Shown one piece after another: positions 8,782-16,494 of a DNA stretch of 16,582 nucleotides. The first letter of the stretch is position 1. Each line of letters starts with the position of its first letter. A model generated the notes under the pieces. That model searched no databases, had not been told where the DNA came from, and worked only from the letters and a program-made list of their open reading frames with translations. The DNA is from Lentimicrobiaceae bacterium (GTDB taxonomy: Bacteria; Bacteroidota; Bacteroidia; Bacteroidales; SKPS01), in the NCBI GenBank assembly GCA_007119395.1, contig SKPS01000149.1, positions 1-16,582 on the forward strand, read 5' to 3'. The position numbers were made by a program, and so were the translations under genes.

Positions 8782-10431
8782 ATGAAGCACACCGGAGTAT
8801 TTCGTTATGCAGCAGTAGCCCTGGTAATGTTACTGCTCTCTTTTGAGGCACGTCCCTGTACAAATGTATTGGTATCCAGAGGTGCGAGTGCCGATGGAAG
8901 TGTTATGATCAGTTATCTTGCAGATGCAGGGGGGTTAATGGATCCGTTGCATTTTTACCCGGGTGGCACCTATGCGCCGGGTGACTCGCTGGAGATTTTT
9001 TCGTGGCATACAGGAAATTCGTTGGGATGGATTGCCCAGGTACCACAGACATACCGCGTAATTGGCAACATGAACGAGCACCAGGTAGCCATCGGTGAGA
9101 CCACCTTCGGTGGCCGTGAAGAGCTCCACGATCCCAACGGTATCATCGATTACGGCAACATGATGTATATCACACTTCAACGGGCCACTTCGGCACGTGA
9201 AGCGATCAAAATCATGACAGACCTGGCCAACACCTACGGCTACAAACGTACAGGTGAATCGTTCTCAGTAGCCGACAAAGACGAAGCGTGGGTGCTTGAG
9301 ATCATCGGAAAAGGGAAATATGGTAAAGGCATTGTTTGGGTTGCTGCACGTGTACCGGATGGATACATTTCTGCTCATGCCAACCAGGCCCGTATCCGCC
9401 AGATCAACTTCCGCGACAGAGCAAACTGGATGTGGTCTGAAGATGTGGTCTCCTTCGCCAGAGAACGTGGTTGGTTCGATGGAAGAGACAGAGACTTCAG
9501 CTTTGCCGATACCTACGCCCCACTCACCCCCACAGCACTGCTGCTGTGTGAAGGACGGGTGTGGAGCGTGTTTAACAGAGCTGCCCCCTCCAAAGAGCTC
9601 TCAGCCGACTACTGGAGATGCGTTGTGGGCGCAGAACCCTACCCGCTGTTTATCAAACCAGACCGGAAAGTGACCCTCCAGGATATGAAATGGTTCGTCA
9701 GAGATCACTTCCATGGAACACCTTACTACACAGGGGAAGGTTTTGCATCCGGACCCTACAATAACCCCTACAGATGGAGACCTCTCTTTTTTGAACTCGA
9801 AGAGGATACTATGAGCTATGCTTGGGAAAGAACCATCGCACAACCTCAAACCGGATTCTCCTTTATCTCACAGTCACGAAACTGGCTCCCCAATGAAGTG
9901 GGTGGAATATTCTGGTATGGTGTCGATGATACATACTCCAATGCCTATATGCCCCTCTATATGGGAATGACCAAACCCCCGGTATCACTGATTACAGGAA
10001 ATATCTATGAGTTCGATTGGGAATCCGCCTTCTGGGTCTTTAACCTGGTAGCCAATTATGCCTATGGCCTCTACAGCTACATCATTGAAGACATTCAAAA
10101 GGTGCAAAAAGAGGTGGAACAGCGCGCTCAAACCATGACCCAGGCCGTTGACATAGCCGCAAAAGCTCTCCATGAAACAAACCCCGATCTGATGAGAGAA
10201 TACCTTACTGACTTCAGTGTGAACAACGCAGAATATACCGTGCAACGCTGGAGAGAACTGGGGTATTATATCTTCGCCAAATACAACGACAGGTACATCA
10301 GAACCTCAACAGAATTCAGGCCTTGGCCTGAAGGTGTAGGGTATCCCGAAGACCACCTAAAAAGGTCAGTCGAAGAGCGCCCGGGCTATTACGACCTCAG
10401 ATGGAGACAACCCGGCGAACCGATCTATTAG
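8782..10431 (+). CDS. Exported C69-family dipeptidase
   Basis: This is a 549-residue N-terminal-nucleophile peptidase of family C69 (PepD/U34 type), predicted to release amino acids from dipeptides. A signal-like segment (residues 1-25) ends at RPC. Cys26, in CTNVLVSRGASADGS, is the expected nucleophile, exposed on removal of the preceding residues. Further family blocks are NEHQVAIGETTFGGR (98-112), GESFSVADKDEAWVLEI (158-174), and VWVAARVPDGYISAHANQARI (185-205). Length is in the usual range for the longer Bacteroidales members. The gene stands alone on the plus strand, divergent from the CotH-C25 unit and convergent with rpe. With the exported C25 peptidase nearby, a role in peptide nutrition is a reasonable inference. 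The last base of its TAG stop is the first base of an octamer repeat array. Confidence 0.94.
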   Translation: MKHTGVFRYAAVALVMLLLSFEARPCTNVLVSRGASADGSVMISYLADAGGLMDPLHFYPGGTYAPGDSLEIFSWHTGNSLGWIAQVPQTYRVIGNMNEHQVAIGETTFGGREELHDPNGIIDYGNMMYITLQRATSAREAIKIMTDLANTYGYKRTGESFSVADKDEAWVLEIIGKGKYGKGIVWVAARVPDGYISAHANQARIRQINFRDRANWMWSEDVVSFARERGWFDGRDRDFSFADTYAPLTPTALLLCEGRVWSVFNRAAPSKELSADYWRCVVGAEPYPLFIKPDRKVTLQDMKWFVRDHFHGTPYYTGEGFASGPYNNPYRWRPLFFELEEDTMSYAWERTIAQPQTGFSFISQSRNWLPNEVGGIFWYGVDDTYSNAYMPLYMGMTKPPVSLITGNIYEFDWESAFWVFNLVANYAYGLYSYIIEDIQKVQKEVEQRAQTMTQAVDIAAKALHETNPDLMREYLTDFSVNNAEYTVQRWRELGYYIFAKYNDRYIRTSTEFRPWPEGVGYPEDHLKRSVEERPGYYDLRWRQPGEPIY

Positions 10432-10486
10432 GATGTGAGGATGTGAGGATGTGAGGATGTGGGGATGTGAGGATGTGGAGATGTCT
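10431..10486 (+). repeat. Octamer tandem array 1 (GGATGTGA/G)
   Basis: Seven 8-bp units begin at the final G of the C69 gene stop codon: three GGATGTGA, then GGATGTGG, GGATGTGA, GGATGTGG, and a degraded AGATGTCT. The array fills the space between two convergent genes and ends 4 bp before the rpe stop codon. Most units contain ATGTGA. The same repeat in the same orientation follows ftsE at 16487. No terminator hairpin is visible here. Function unknown. Confidence 0.95.
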
Positions 10487-10490
10487 GTAA

Positions 10491-11162
10491 TCAGTTATCG
10501 AGGCCTTTTAACTGATTGATCACCCGGGTGGGGTCTTCATCGCAGAATACAGCACTGCCCGCAACCAATACATCGGCACCGGCAGCAATCAGCAAATGAG
10601 CGTTGTCGGTGTTGATGCCTCCATCAACCTGTATCAGAGTTTGCAGTTTTTGCTGGTCGATCAGTCGCCGCAGCTCACGCACTTTCTCGATAGAACCGTC
10701 AATAAATTTCTGGCCACCAAAACCAGGGTTAACCGACATCAGCAAAACATAGTCGGCATAAGGGAGAATAGCATCCAACACATGCACCGGGGTATGAGGG
10801 TTAAGCACCACGCCGGCTTTCATCCCCAGCTCCTTGATCTTCATCACCGTGCTGTGCAGATGAAAAGAGCCCTCATAATGTACGCTGATCATATCAGCTC
10901 CCAACTCCTTAAAACGTTTGAGAAACTTCTCAGGCTTGGTGATCATCAGATGAACGTCGAGAGGCTTCTCGGCAATGCTTCCTACCGCCTCAAGCAAAGG
11001 CATTCCAAATGAGATATTGGGCACAAAATTGCCATCCATAATATCGACGTGAATCCAGTCAGCACTGCTCTGGTTCAGCATCCTGATATCACGACCCAGG
11101 TTTAAAAAATCAGCAGACAAAATAGAAGGCGCAATCAACACGGGCGATTCTCTATGTGACAT
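10491..11162 (-). CDS. rpe: Ribulose-phosphate 3-epimerase
   Basis: Interconverts D-ribulose 5-phosphate and D-xylulose 5-phosphate in the cytosolic pentose phosphate pathway. The 223-residue TIM barrel has full family length. Visible motifs are APSILSADF (11-19), WIHVDIMDG (36-44) with metal ligands His38 and Asp40, DVHLMI (69-74) with His71, the phosphate-loop region VNPGFGGQKFI (144-154), QVDGGI (178-183) with Asp180, and the phosphate-binding VAGSAVF (200-206). Asp40 and Asp180 are the expected acid/base pair. ATG 11162 is the only start that fits the family N-terminus. It follows rpoD by 191 bp, beyond a terminator, and has its own promoter, so it is probably transcribed alone. Confidence 0.97.
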   Translation of the reverse strand: MSHRESPVLIAPSILSADFLNLGRDIRMLNQSSADWIHVDIMDGNFVPNISFGMPLLEAVGSIAEKPLDVHLMITKPEKFLKRFKELGADMISVHYEGSFHLHSTVMKIKELGMKAGVVLNPHTPVHVLDAILPYADYVLLMSVNPGFGGQKFIDGSIEKVRELRRLIDQQKLQTLIQVDGGINTDNAHLLIAAGADVLVAGSAVFCDEDPTRVINQLKGLDN

Positions 11163-11177
11163 AATCTATTGTATTTG

Positions 11178-11194
11178 CTTTTGCGGGGCAAAAG
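11178..11194 (-). promoter_or_regulatory. Perfect inverted repeat overlapping the rpe promoter
   Basis: Arms CTTTTGC (11178-11184) and GCAAAAG (11188-11194) are perfect 7-bp complements around a 3-bp spacer. On the minus strand one arm overlaps the TTTG end of the -7 box and the spacer falls at the predicted transcription start. It could be a repressor operator or a hairpin at the 5' end of the rpe mRNA. It could also be chance, since the TTTTG of the box already supplies most of one arm. Confidence 0.4.
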
Positions 11195-11219
11195 TATCAC
11201 TTATTAAAGTTTTAAAAAA
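11189..11219 (-). promoter_or_regulatory. rpe: Putative rpe promoter
   Basis: On the minus strand, TACTTTTG (11196-11189) matches TAnnTTTG exactly. TTTT (11219-11216), 19 nt upstream, matches three of four bases of the -33 TTTG box. The leader to ATG 11162 would be about 20-25 nt. Confidence 0.55.
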
Positions 11220-11327
11220 AACACCGAACCACGACAACTACCATCGGTTGCTGCCGGATTTCGGACATGGTTTTACAACAGAACAATAACAAAGACGAAC
11301 CGTCTCGCGAAAAGGTTGCGTTGAGTG

Positions 11328-11360
11328 AAAAAAAAAATCAGAAAATGGCTGTTTTAGCCA
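11328..11360 (-). terminator. rpoD: Intrinsic terminator of rpoD
   Basis: On the minus strand, stem TGGCT (11360-11356) and AGCCA (11350-11346) encloses an AAAAC loop. It is followed by TTTT and, a few bases on, a run of ten T (11337-11328). The rpoD TAA stop (11356-11354) lies within the hairpin. The rest of the 11163-11327 spacer holds the rpe promoter and no gene that I can support. Confidence 0.75.
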
Positions 11361-12214
11361 AGGTACGTTTTTAGAATCTTGCTTCTGGAGGTGTGCTTTA
11401 GTCGTCTTACTGCTTTCTCTTTAATCTGGCGCACCCTCTCTCTGGTGAGGTCAAACTTCTCGCCAATCTCTTCCAGCGTCATGGGGTGGTGCCCGTCAAG
11501 GCCAAAGTAAAGCTTCACCACATCCGCCTCCCTTGGGGTGAGTGTGGCAATGGCTCTGTTGATCTCTTTGCGTAACGACTCGTAGATCAGTCCCGTTTCA
11601 GGTGTAGGGCCTTCGTTACGCAACACATCATACATGGTGGTCTCTTCGTCTTGAATCAATGGGGCATCCATTGAGACATGGCGCCCTGAGTTTTTCATCG
11701 ATTCTTTGACCTCGTTCTCAGGAATATCAAGCATGGAGGCGATTTCGAGGTGGTTGGGAGCACGCTCATGCTCCTGCTCAAGCTGCGCATAGGCCTTGTT
11801 GATCTTGTTGATTGAACCAATCTTGTTCAAAGGGAGCCTCACAATCCTCGATTGCTCTGCAAGTGCCTGCAAAATCGATTGCCGGATCCACCATACAGCA
11901 TAAGAGATAAACTTAAAACCACGCGTTTCATCAAAACGCTGTGCCGCTTTGATCAACCCAAGATTCCCCTCGTTGATCAGGTCAGGGAGACTTAACCCCT
12001 GGTTTTGATATTGTTTGCTCACAGAAACAACAAACCGCAGATTGGCCTTGGTAAGCTTCTCCAACGCCTTTTGGTCACCCTGCTTGATGCGCTGGGCCAA
12101 CTCCACCTCCTCCTCAGCAGAGATCAACTCAACACGACCAATCTCCTGAAGGTACTTGTCCAGAGAGGCAGTTTCCCTGTTGGTAACCTGTTTTGTAATT
12201 TTTAATTGCCTCAT
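11354..12214 (-). CDS. rpoD: Principal sigma-70-family RNA polymerase sigma factor
   Basis: Directs RNA polymerase to housekeeping promoters. At 286 residues it has the short form typical of Bacteroidota primary sigma factors, which lack region 1.1 and the non-conserved region. Region 1.2 lies at about 17-47. Regions 2.1-2.4 cover about 52-128 (LTKANLRFVVSVSKQYQNQG, LINEGNLGLIKAAQRFD, and the melting/-10 segment GFKFISYAVWWIRQSI at 99-114). Region 3 is about 130-205. Region 4 is about 222-276, with the helix-turn-helix MTLEEIGEKFDLTRERVRQI at 245-264. It sits 93 bp downstream of pnp. I find no exact -7 box and no convincing terminator in that gap, so at least part of its transcription may come from the rpsO-pnp side. 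Confidence 0.95.
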   Translation of the reverse strand: MRQLKITKQVTNRETASLDKYLQEIGRVELISAEEEVELAQRIKQGDQKALEKLTKANLRFVVSVSKQYQNQGLSLPDLINEGNLGLIKAAQRFDETRGFKFISYAVWWIRQSILQALAEQSRIVRLPLNKIGSINKINKAYAQLEQEHERAPNHLEIASMLDIPENEVKESMKNSGRHVSMDAPLIQDEETTMYDVLRNEGPTPETGLIYESLRKEINRAIATLTPREADVVKLYFGLDGHHPMTLEEIGEKFDLTRERVRQIKEKAVRRLKHTSRSKILKTYLG

Positions 12215-12307
12215 TATCCGAAATCAACATTTTTATATAACGACTGTCATTGCCATTGTGAAGGCACCTCTTTTACGGACAGCCCATTGCTTTTGTTGCA
12301 AAAAGGT

Positions 12308-14446
12308 TTAGTTCCTGCCTTGGGGGCGGGGAATAAGCGCTTTGCGAGACAGCTTCAGTTTACCTGTTTTGTTATCTATATCTATCAGTTTTACTTCGAT
12401 CTTCTCCCCTGAGGTGAGCTCGTCCTCCACTTTCTCAATACGCCTCCAATCGATTTCAGAAATGTGCAACAAACCCTCCTTGCCGGGCATGATTTCAACA
12501 AAAGCACCAAACGGCACAATGTTTTTGATCGTACCCTGATACACCTCCCCTATCTCAGGAATCGCAATAATAGAGCGTATTCTGGCTTTCACGGCCTCAA
12601 TGCCGTTGACGTCTTCTGAGGCGATGTCTATCACACCCAAATCACCCACCTCTTCCAAAACAATCACTGTATTGGTTTCACGCTGCATCTCCTGGATGAT
12701 CTTTCCTCCCGGTCCAATGATGGCACCGATAAACTCTTTGGGAATGGTGATCTTTTCGATACGCGGCACCTGTGGCTTGTAATCTTCACGTGCCTTATGC
12801 ATCGTCTTGTTCATCTCTTCAAGGATATGGAGACGCCCTTTTTTGGCCTGCTCCAACGCCTCCTTCAGCACGTTGAACGACAGCCCATCCACCTTGATAT
12901 CCATCTGCACAGCATTGATGCCATCAATCGTACCCGCCACTTTAAAATCCATATCGCCAAGATGATCTTCATCACCCAAGATATCAGACAAGATAGCATA
13001 TTCACCGCTTTCGGTGTTGGAGATCATCCCCATGGCGATACCTGATACCGCTTTCGGAATCTGCACACCGGCATCCATCAGTGCCAGAGAACCTGCACAA
13101 ACAGTGGCCATCGATGATGAACCGTTCGACTCAAGGATGTCAGAGACGATACGGATGGTATAAGGGTTTTGCTCACCCTGCTGCGGGATCATCGGCTTCA
13201 GAGCCCTGAGCGCCAGGTTACCGTGACCAATCTCACGTCGGCTGGTGAAGGTACGCTTCACCTCCCCGGTTGAAAAGCCCGGAAAGTTATAGTGCAGAAT
13301 AAAGTTCAGCTTGTCCTCAATCACAGCTCCGTCAATCACCTGCTCATTCAGCTTGGTACCCAGCGTCACGGTGGTGAGTGATTGTGTTTCACCACGGGTG
13401 AAGATGGCAGATCCATGTGCTGCAGGCAGATAGTCAACCTCTGTCCAGATCGGACGAATCTCATCCAACGCCCTGCCGTCAAGACGCTTCCGCTCTTTTA
13501 ACACAAAAGTGCGCACTGCATCCTTCTCAATGGCACCGAAATACCTTTTGATGAGGTGGGCTTTCTCTTCCGCCACAGCCGGTTCAAGCGTGTCGACAAA
13601 CTCCTGTAAGGCAGCGGCAAACGCTTCGCGTCTCTCCTTCTTCACAGGGTTGCATTGCGCTGCAATCTGGTACATCTTGTCATACAAGAAGCTATGCATC
13701 TGCTGCTTCAGGTCTTCATCGTTGTCTTCGTGTGAATACTCTCTTTTAACCACTTTTTCAGGCAACAGTTCCAGCAGGTCAAGTTGCGCCTGACACTGCA
13801 CCTTGATGGCATCGTGGGCTATTCTTAACGCTTCGATGATATCCTCTTCGTCCACCTCTTCCATCTCACCTTCCACCATCATGATATTGTCCATGGTGGC
13901 AGCAATGATCAGATCGAGATCAGCACGCTCAATGTCGTCGAGCAGTGGATTGATCACATACTTTCCATCGATGCGTGCCACGCGCACTTCGGAGATTGGC
14001 CCTGCAAAAGGCACATCCGAAACAGTGAGTGCAGCAGAAGCAGCCAAGGCAGCCAATGCATCTGGAGCATCCTTTTTATCAGCAGAAATCAGTGAGATCA
14101 TCACCTGGGTCTCAGCATGGTAATCATCGGGGAACAGAGGCCTGAGCGCACGGTCAACCAAACGGGCAATCAAAATCTCATACTCCGATGGCCGGGCCTC
14201 CCTTTTAAAAAACCCACCCGGGAAACGCCCGGTAGCAGCATACTTCTCCTGATAATCAACAGACAACGGCATGAAATCAATGTTCTCTGATGCCTTCTGT
14301 GCAGAAACAACAGTAGCCAATAACATAGTGTTGCCCTGACGAACAACAACCGCCCCGTCTGCCTGCCGCGCTAAACGACCCGTCTCAATAGAGATCGTCC
14401 TGCCATCACCAATGTCAACAGTCTTTGTGTATGATGGAATTGCCAT
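12308..14446 (-). CDS. pnp: Polyribonucleotide nucleotidyltransferase (PNPase)
   Basis: A phosphorolytic 3'-5' exoribonuclease that degrades mRNA to nucleoside diphosphates and acts as a trimer. The 712-residue product has the full domain set: first RNase PH core (about 10-150, with FPGGFFKREARPSEYE at 75-90), an alpha-helical domain (about 150-310), and the catalytic second RNase PH core (about 320-550). The second core carries ESNGSSSMATVCAGSLALMDAG at 439-460 for phosphate binding and the acidic GDEDHLGDMDFK at 491-502. A KH domain (about 563-625, IIGPGGKIIQEM) and an S1 domain (about 630-702, GAFVEIMPGKEGLLHISE) follow. The gene lies 100 bp downstream of rpsO, a widely conserved order. 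The gap holds the rpsO terminator and no exact -7 box, so read-through from rpsO is plausible. Confidence 0.98.
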   Translation of the reverse strand: MAIPSYTKTVDIGDGRTISIETGRLARQADGAVVVRQGNTMLLATVVSAQKASENIDFMPLSVDYQEKYAATGRFPGGFFKREARPSEYEILIARLVDRALRPLFPDDYHAETQVMISLISADKKDAPDALAALAASAALTVSDVPFAGPISEVRVARIDGKYVINPLLDDIERADLDLIIAATMDNIMMVEGEMEEVDEEDIIEALRIAHDAIKVQCQAQLDLLELLPEKVVKREYSHEDNDEDLKQQMHSFLYDKMYQIAAQCNPVKKERREAFAAALQEFVDTLEPAVAEEKAHLIKRYFGAIEKDAVRTFVLKERKRLDGRALDEIRPIWTEVDYLPAAHGSAIFTRGETQSLTTVTLGTKLNEQVIDGAVIEDKLNFILHYNFPGFSTGEVKRTFTSRREIGHGNLALRALKPMIPQQGEQNPYTIRIVSDILESNGSSSMATVCAGSLALMDAGVQIPKAVSGIAMGMISNTESGEYAILSDILGDEDHLGDMDFKVAGTIDGINAVQMDIKVDGLSFNVLKEALEQAKKGRLHILEEMNKTMHKAREDYKPQVPRIEKITIPKEFIGAIIGPGGKIIQEMQRETNTVIVLEEVGDLGVIDIASEDVNGIEAVKARIRSIIAIPEIGEVYQGTIKNIVPFGAFVEIMPGKEGLLHISEIDWRRIEKVEDELTSGEKIEVKLIDIDNKTGKLKLSRKALIPRPQGRN

Positions 14447-14495
14447 AATGTGTAATGTTTATGTGTTGAATACGAAAACCCTGATATAGATTGCG

Positions 14496-14525
14496 AAAAA
14501 AAGGCAACGATTCGTCAATTGCCTT
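14496..14525 (-). terminator. Intrinsic terminator/attenuator between rpsO and pnp
   Basis: On the minus strand, AAGGCAA (14525-14519) and TTGCCTT (14507-14501) form a perfect 7-bp stem with an 11-nt loop. The stem runs into a stretch of seven T (14502-14496). It lies 21 bp past the rpsO stop and 49 bp before the pnp start. In many bacteria a leaky terminator at this point sets the ratio of S15 to PNPase. Confidence 0.8.
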
Positions 14526-14546
14526 CTTCTCCCCTGAACACGAGAA

Positions 14547-14816
14547 TTACCTCCTCAAGCCAAGTGCCTTGATAATCGAACGATAACGCTCAATATCCTT
14601 CGCCTTCAGATAATCAAGCAACCGCCGGCGCTTACCAACAAGCTTGATCAATGAACGCTCTGTGGCAACATCTTTTTTGTTGACTTTCAGATGCTCAGTC
14701 AAATGCTTGATCCTGAATGAAAACATAGCGATCTGCCCTTCTGGAGACCCGGTGTCAAATTCAGACTTTCCGAATTCGGTGAAAAACTCTCTCTTCTTTT
14801 CCGCTGTTAAATACAT
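14547..14816 (-). CDS. rpsO: 30S ribosomal protein S15
   Basis: Binds 16S rRNA early in assembly of the small-subunit platform. The 89-residue product matches the usual S15 length. It begins MYLTAEKKREFF and carries the family blocks DTGSPEGQIAMFSFRIKHLTEHL and the basic segment LVGKRRRLLDYL. ATG 14816 was chosen because the frame remains open upstream to 14942. That extension has no S15 similarity and would run through the promoter box and over the start of the divergent dehydrogenase gene. rpsO heads the rpsO-pnp block. Confidence 0.97.
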   Translation of the reverse strand: MYLTAEKKREFFTEFGKSEFDTGSPEGQIAMFSFRIKHLTEHLKVNKKDVATERSLIKLVGKRRRLLDYLKAKDIERYRSIIKALGLRR

Positions 14817-14826
14817 ATCTTTGACG

Positions 14827-14858
14827 TTTGTTTCAAGAAACTTATCCCGGAATTTTTG
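14827..14858 (+). promoter_or_regulatory. Possible promoter of the SDR gene
   Basis: TTTG (14827-14830) is followed after 20 nt by AATTTTTG (14851-14858), one mismatch from TAnnTTTG. Spacing is right for the phylum. Transcription would start near 14865, giving a leader of about 68 nt to ATG 14933. The site interleaves with the rpsO promoter on the other strand. Confidence 0.35.
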
Positions 14859-14864
14859 GGACTG

Positions 14865-14872
14865 CAAAAATA
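14865..14872 (-). promoter_or_regulatory. rpsO: Putative -7 box of the rpsO promoter
   Basis: On the minus strand TATTTTTG (14872-14865) matches TAnnTTTG exactly, about 49 nt upstream of ATG 14816. No good -33 TTTG is visible 19-21 nt further up. Confidence 0.5.
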
Positions 14873-14932
14873 GAAGTTTTTTTGTTACGAAATCATTGAA
14901 CTGATGAAAAATGTGAGAAAAATAACAATGGT

Positions 14933-15622
14933 ATGGCAACAATTGTGATCAGTGGGGTTTCAAAAGGGATTGGCTATGCCCTTGTTTGTGAGCTGCTGAA
15001 GAGTGCCGATCACACTGTTATCGGAATTTCCGGCAGTGCTGCTCCCCCATTCTGCGATGGTGAGCACGGCGGGCAGTACAAACATGTGCACGCGCCACAT
15101 GGTGAGAAGGATGTTTTTTCAGGTCTGGAGAACCTCCTTGATGATGAGGGGTTGATGCCTGATGCCCTGGTCAACAACGCCGGCATGATGCTGAACAAAC
15201 CCTGGAATGAAATTACACAGGCTGAAGCAGAGCGCATATTTCAGGTGAATGTGATCAGACCGTTTATGCTGATCAGGCGTTTGCTTCCACGGATGGCTAA
15301 GCCGGGGCACATTGTGAACATCACCAGCATGGGTGGGGTGATGGGGAGCGTAAAGTTTCCCGGACTGAGCCTCTACTCTGCCAGCAAAGAAGCGTTGTCG
15401 GTGCTTACAGAAGCGTTAGCCGAAGAGCTCAAAGAGAGCGGTGTGCATGTGAATGGTATTGCTCCGGGTGCTGTTCAGACAGAGATGCTGCAAGAGGCGT
15501 TCCCGGGATACAAAGCCCCCGTGTCAGCGCAAGAGTTCGCCCGCTTCCTGGCACACTTTACACTCACAGGACATACCCTCTTCAACGGGAAAGTGCTGCC
15601 GGTAGCAGTCACCACACCGTAA
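14933..15622 (+). CDS. Short-chain dehydrogenase/reductase (classical SDR)
   Basis: A 229-residue NAD(P)-dependent oxidoreductase of unknown substrate. The Rossmann nucleotide-binding motif is SGVSKGIG (7-14, variant of TGxxxGIG). NNAG (81-84) supports the core, Asn106 lies in QVNVI, Ser132 lies in NITSMGG, and the catalytic YSASK puts Tyr148 and Lys152 in the usual YxxxK spacing. The Ser-Tyr spacing is about three residues longer than in typical classical members. PGAVQTEM (178-185) is the usual segment after the active site. It is slightly shorter than the common 240-260 residues. It is divergent from rpsO and 134 bp upstream of the ftsE-like gene, with no clear functional link to either. 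Confidence 0.9.
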   Translation: MATIVISGVSKGIGYALVCELLKSADHTVIGISGSAAPPFCDGEHGGQYKHVHAPHGEKDVFSGLENLLDDEGLMPDALVNNAGMMLNKPWNEITQAEAERIFQVNVIRPFMLIRRLLPRMAKPGHIVNITSMGGVMGSVKFPGLSLYSASKEALSVLTEALAEELKESGVHVNGIAPGAVQTEMLQEAFPGYKAPVSAQEFARFLAHFTLTGHTLFNGKVLPVAVTTP

Positions 15623-15756
15623 AGGGCACAAACCATGAAAAACACCGACTGCTGAACAGAAACTTCTCGTGAAACCAAACATCAGCACCATACAATCAAC
15701 AGAACACGATCAATACCATAATAATATACATTCAACTTTCAACACGTTCAAGGTAC

Positions 15757-16494
15757 ATGGAGAACATAGCAGAACAAACAACCAACCAGCCTTCCCCCCC
15801 ATCCGAAACAAACCAACCGGTTGCAGTTTTACAGGATGCTTCGGTGTTTATACAAGATATTCTGGTACTTTCCGGTGTTGACTTTTCATTGCACCGCGGG
15901 GAGTTTAAATACCTGATCGGAAGAACGGGCAGTGGCAAAAGCAGTTTGATCAAGACGCTGTACGGAGAGCTTCCGCTGAAGGCGGGTACCGGAGAAGTGG
16001 CCGGTTTCGATCTGCGACGCGTACGCACCAGACAGATCCCCTACCTGCGAAGAAAGCTGGGTATCGTGTTTCAGGATTTTCACCTGTTGATGGACCGCGA
16101 TATCAGGGCCAACCTGAAGTTTGTGCTGCGGGCCACAGGGTGGCGAAACAAACGGGAGATGGAAGAACGTATGGACCTGGTACTGGAACGTGTTGGGTTG
16201 AAAACCAAAGGGTTCAAAAGGCCACATCAACTCTCCGGAGGCGAACAGCAACGCGTGGTGATCGCCCGTGCCCTCCTCAATGACCCCGATATCATCCTCG
16301 CCGACGAACCGACCGGAAACCTCGACCCGGAAACATCCGACGAAATCATGGGACTGCTCACCGAAATCAACCAACGCGGAAGAGCCATCCTCATGGCTAC
16401 ACACAACTACTCACTGATACGTAAATTCCCCGCACCCATCCTCAAATGCGAAAACAGCGGTGTTGCCACAGTAACACCGGAAGAGCTGATGTGA
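15757..16494 (+). CDS. ftsE: FtsE-type ABC transporter ATP-binding protein
   Basis: A 245-residue cytoplasmic ATPase subunit. Motifs in order: Walker A GRTGSGKS (55-62), Q-loop Gln106 in VFQDFHLL, signature LSGGEQQRV (159-167), Walker B IILADEP with catalytic Glu184, D-loop NLD (188-190), and H-loop His216 in ATHN. The sequence pattern around Walker A (YLIGRTGSGKSSLIKTLYGE) and IPYLRRKLGIVFQDFHLL are typical of FtsE, which works with the membrane protein FtsX to control peptidoglycan hydrolases at the division site. A Gln/Pro-rich extension of about 22 residues precedes the ABC fold. No ftsX is seen, but only 88 bp follow. A LolD/MacB-type ATPase is the alternative. The final Met codon and TGA stop are part of octamer array 2. 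I find no clear promoter in the 134-bp gap from the SDR gene. Confidence 0.87.
   Translation: MENIAEQTTNQPSPPSETNQPVAVLQDASVFIQDILVLSGVDFSLHRGEFKYLIGRTGSGKSSLIKTLYGELPLKAGTGEVAGFDLRRVRTRQIPYLRRKLGIVFQDFHLLMDRDIRANLKFVLRATGWRNKREMEERMDLVLERVGLKTKGFKRPHQLSGGEQQRVVIARALLNDPDIILADEPTGNLDPETSDEIMGLLTEINQRGRAILMATHNYSLIRKFPAPILKCENSGVATVTPEELM

Noticed and set aside
10431..10486. CRISPR array
   Set aside because: Units are 8 bp and directly adjacent, with no spacers and no cas genes nearby.
11220..11327. Small RNA or structured leader between rpoD and rpe
   Set aside because: Only short competing complementary segments (CCGAA with TTCGG, AACC with GGTT); no convincing promoter plus terminator unit.
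12215..12307. Terminator after pnp
   Set aside because: Only a 4-bp TGCC/GGCA pairing without a following T-run.
14817..14942. Upstream extension of rpsO to ATG 14942
   Set aside because: It would add 42 residues absent from S15 proteins, cover the rpsO -7 box and overlap the start of the divergent SDR gene.
15633..15653. Six-codon reading frame (ATG to TGA) after the SDR gene
   Set aside because: Too short, and with no conserved leader-peptide or attenuator features.
15886..16404. 172-codon minus-strand open frame
   Set aside because: It lies wholly antisense to the ABC ATPase, which carries all nucleotide-binding motifs; no independent support.
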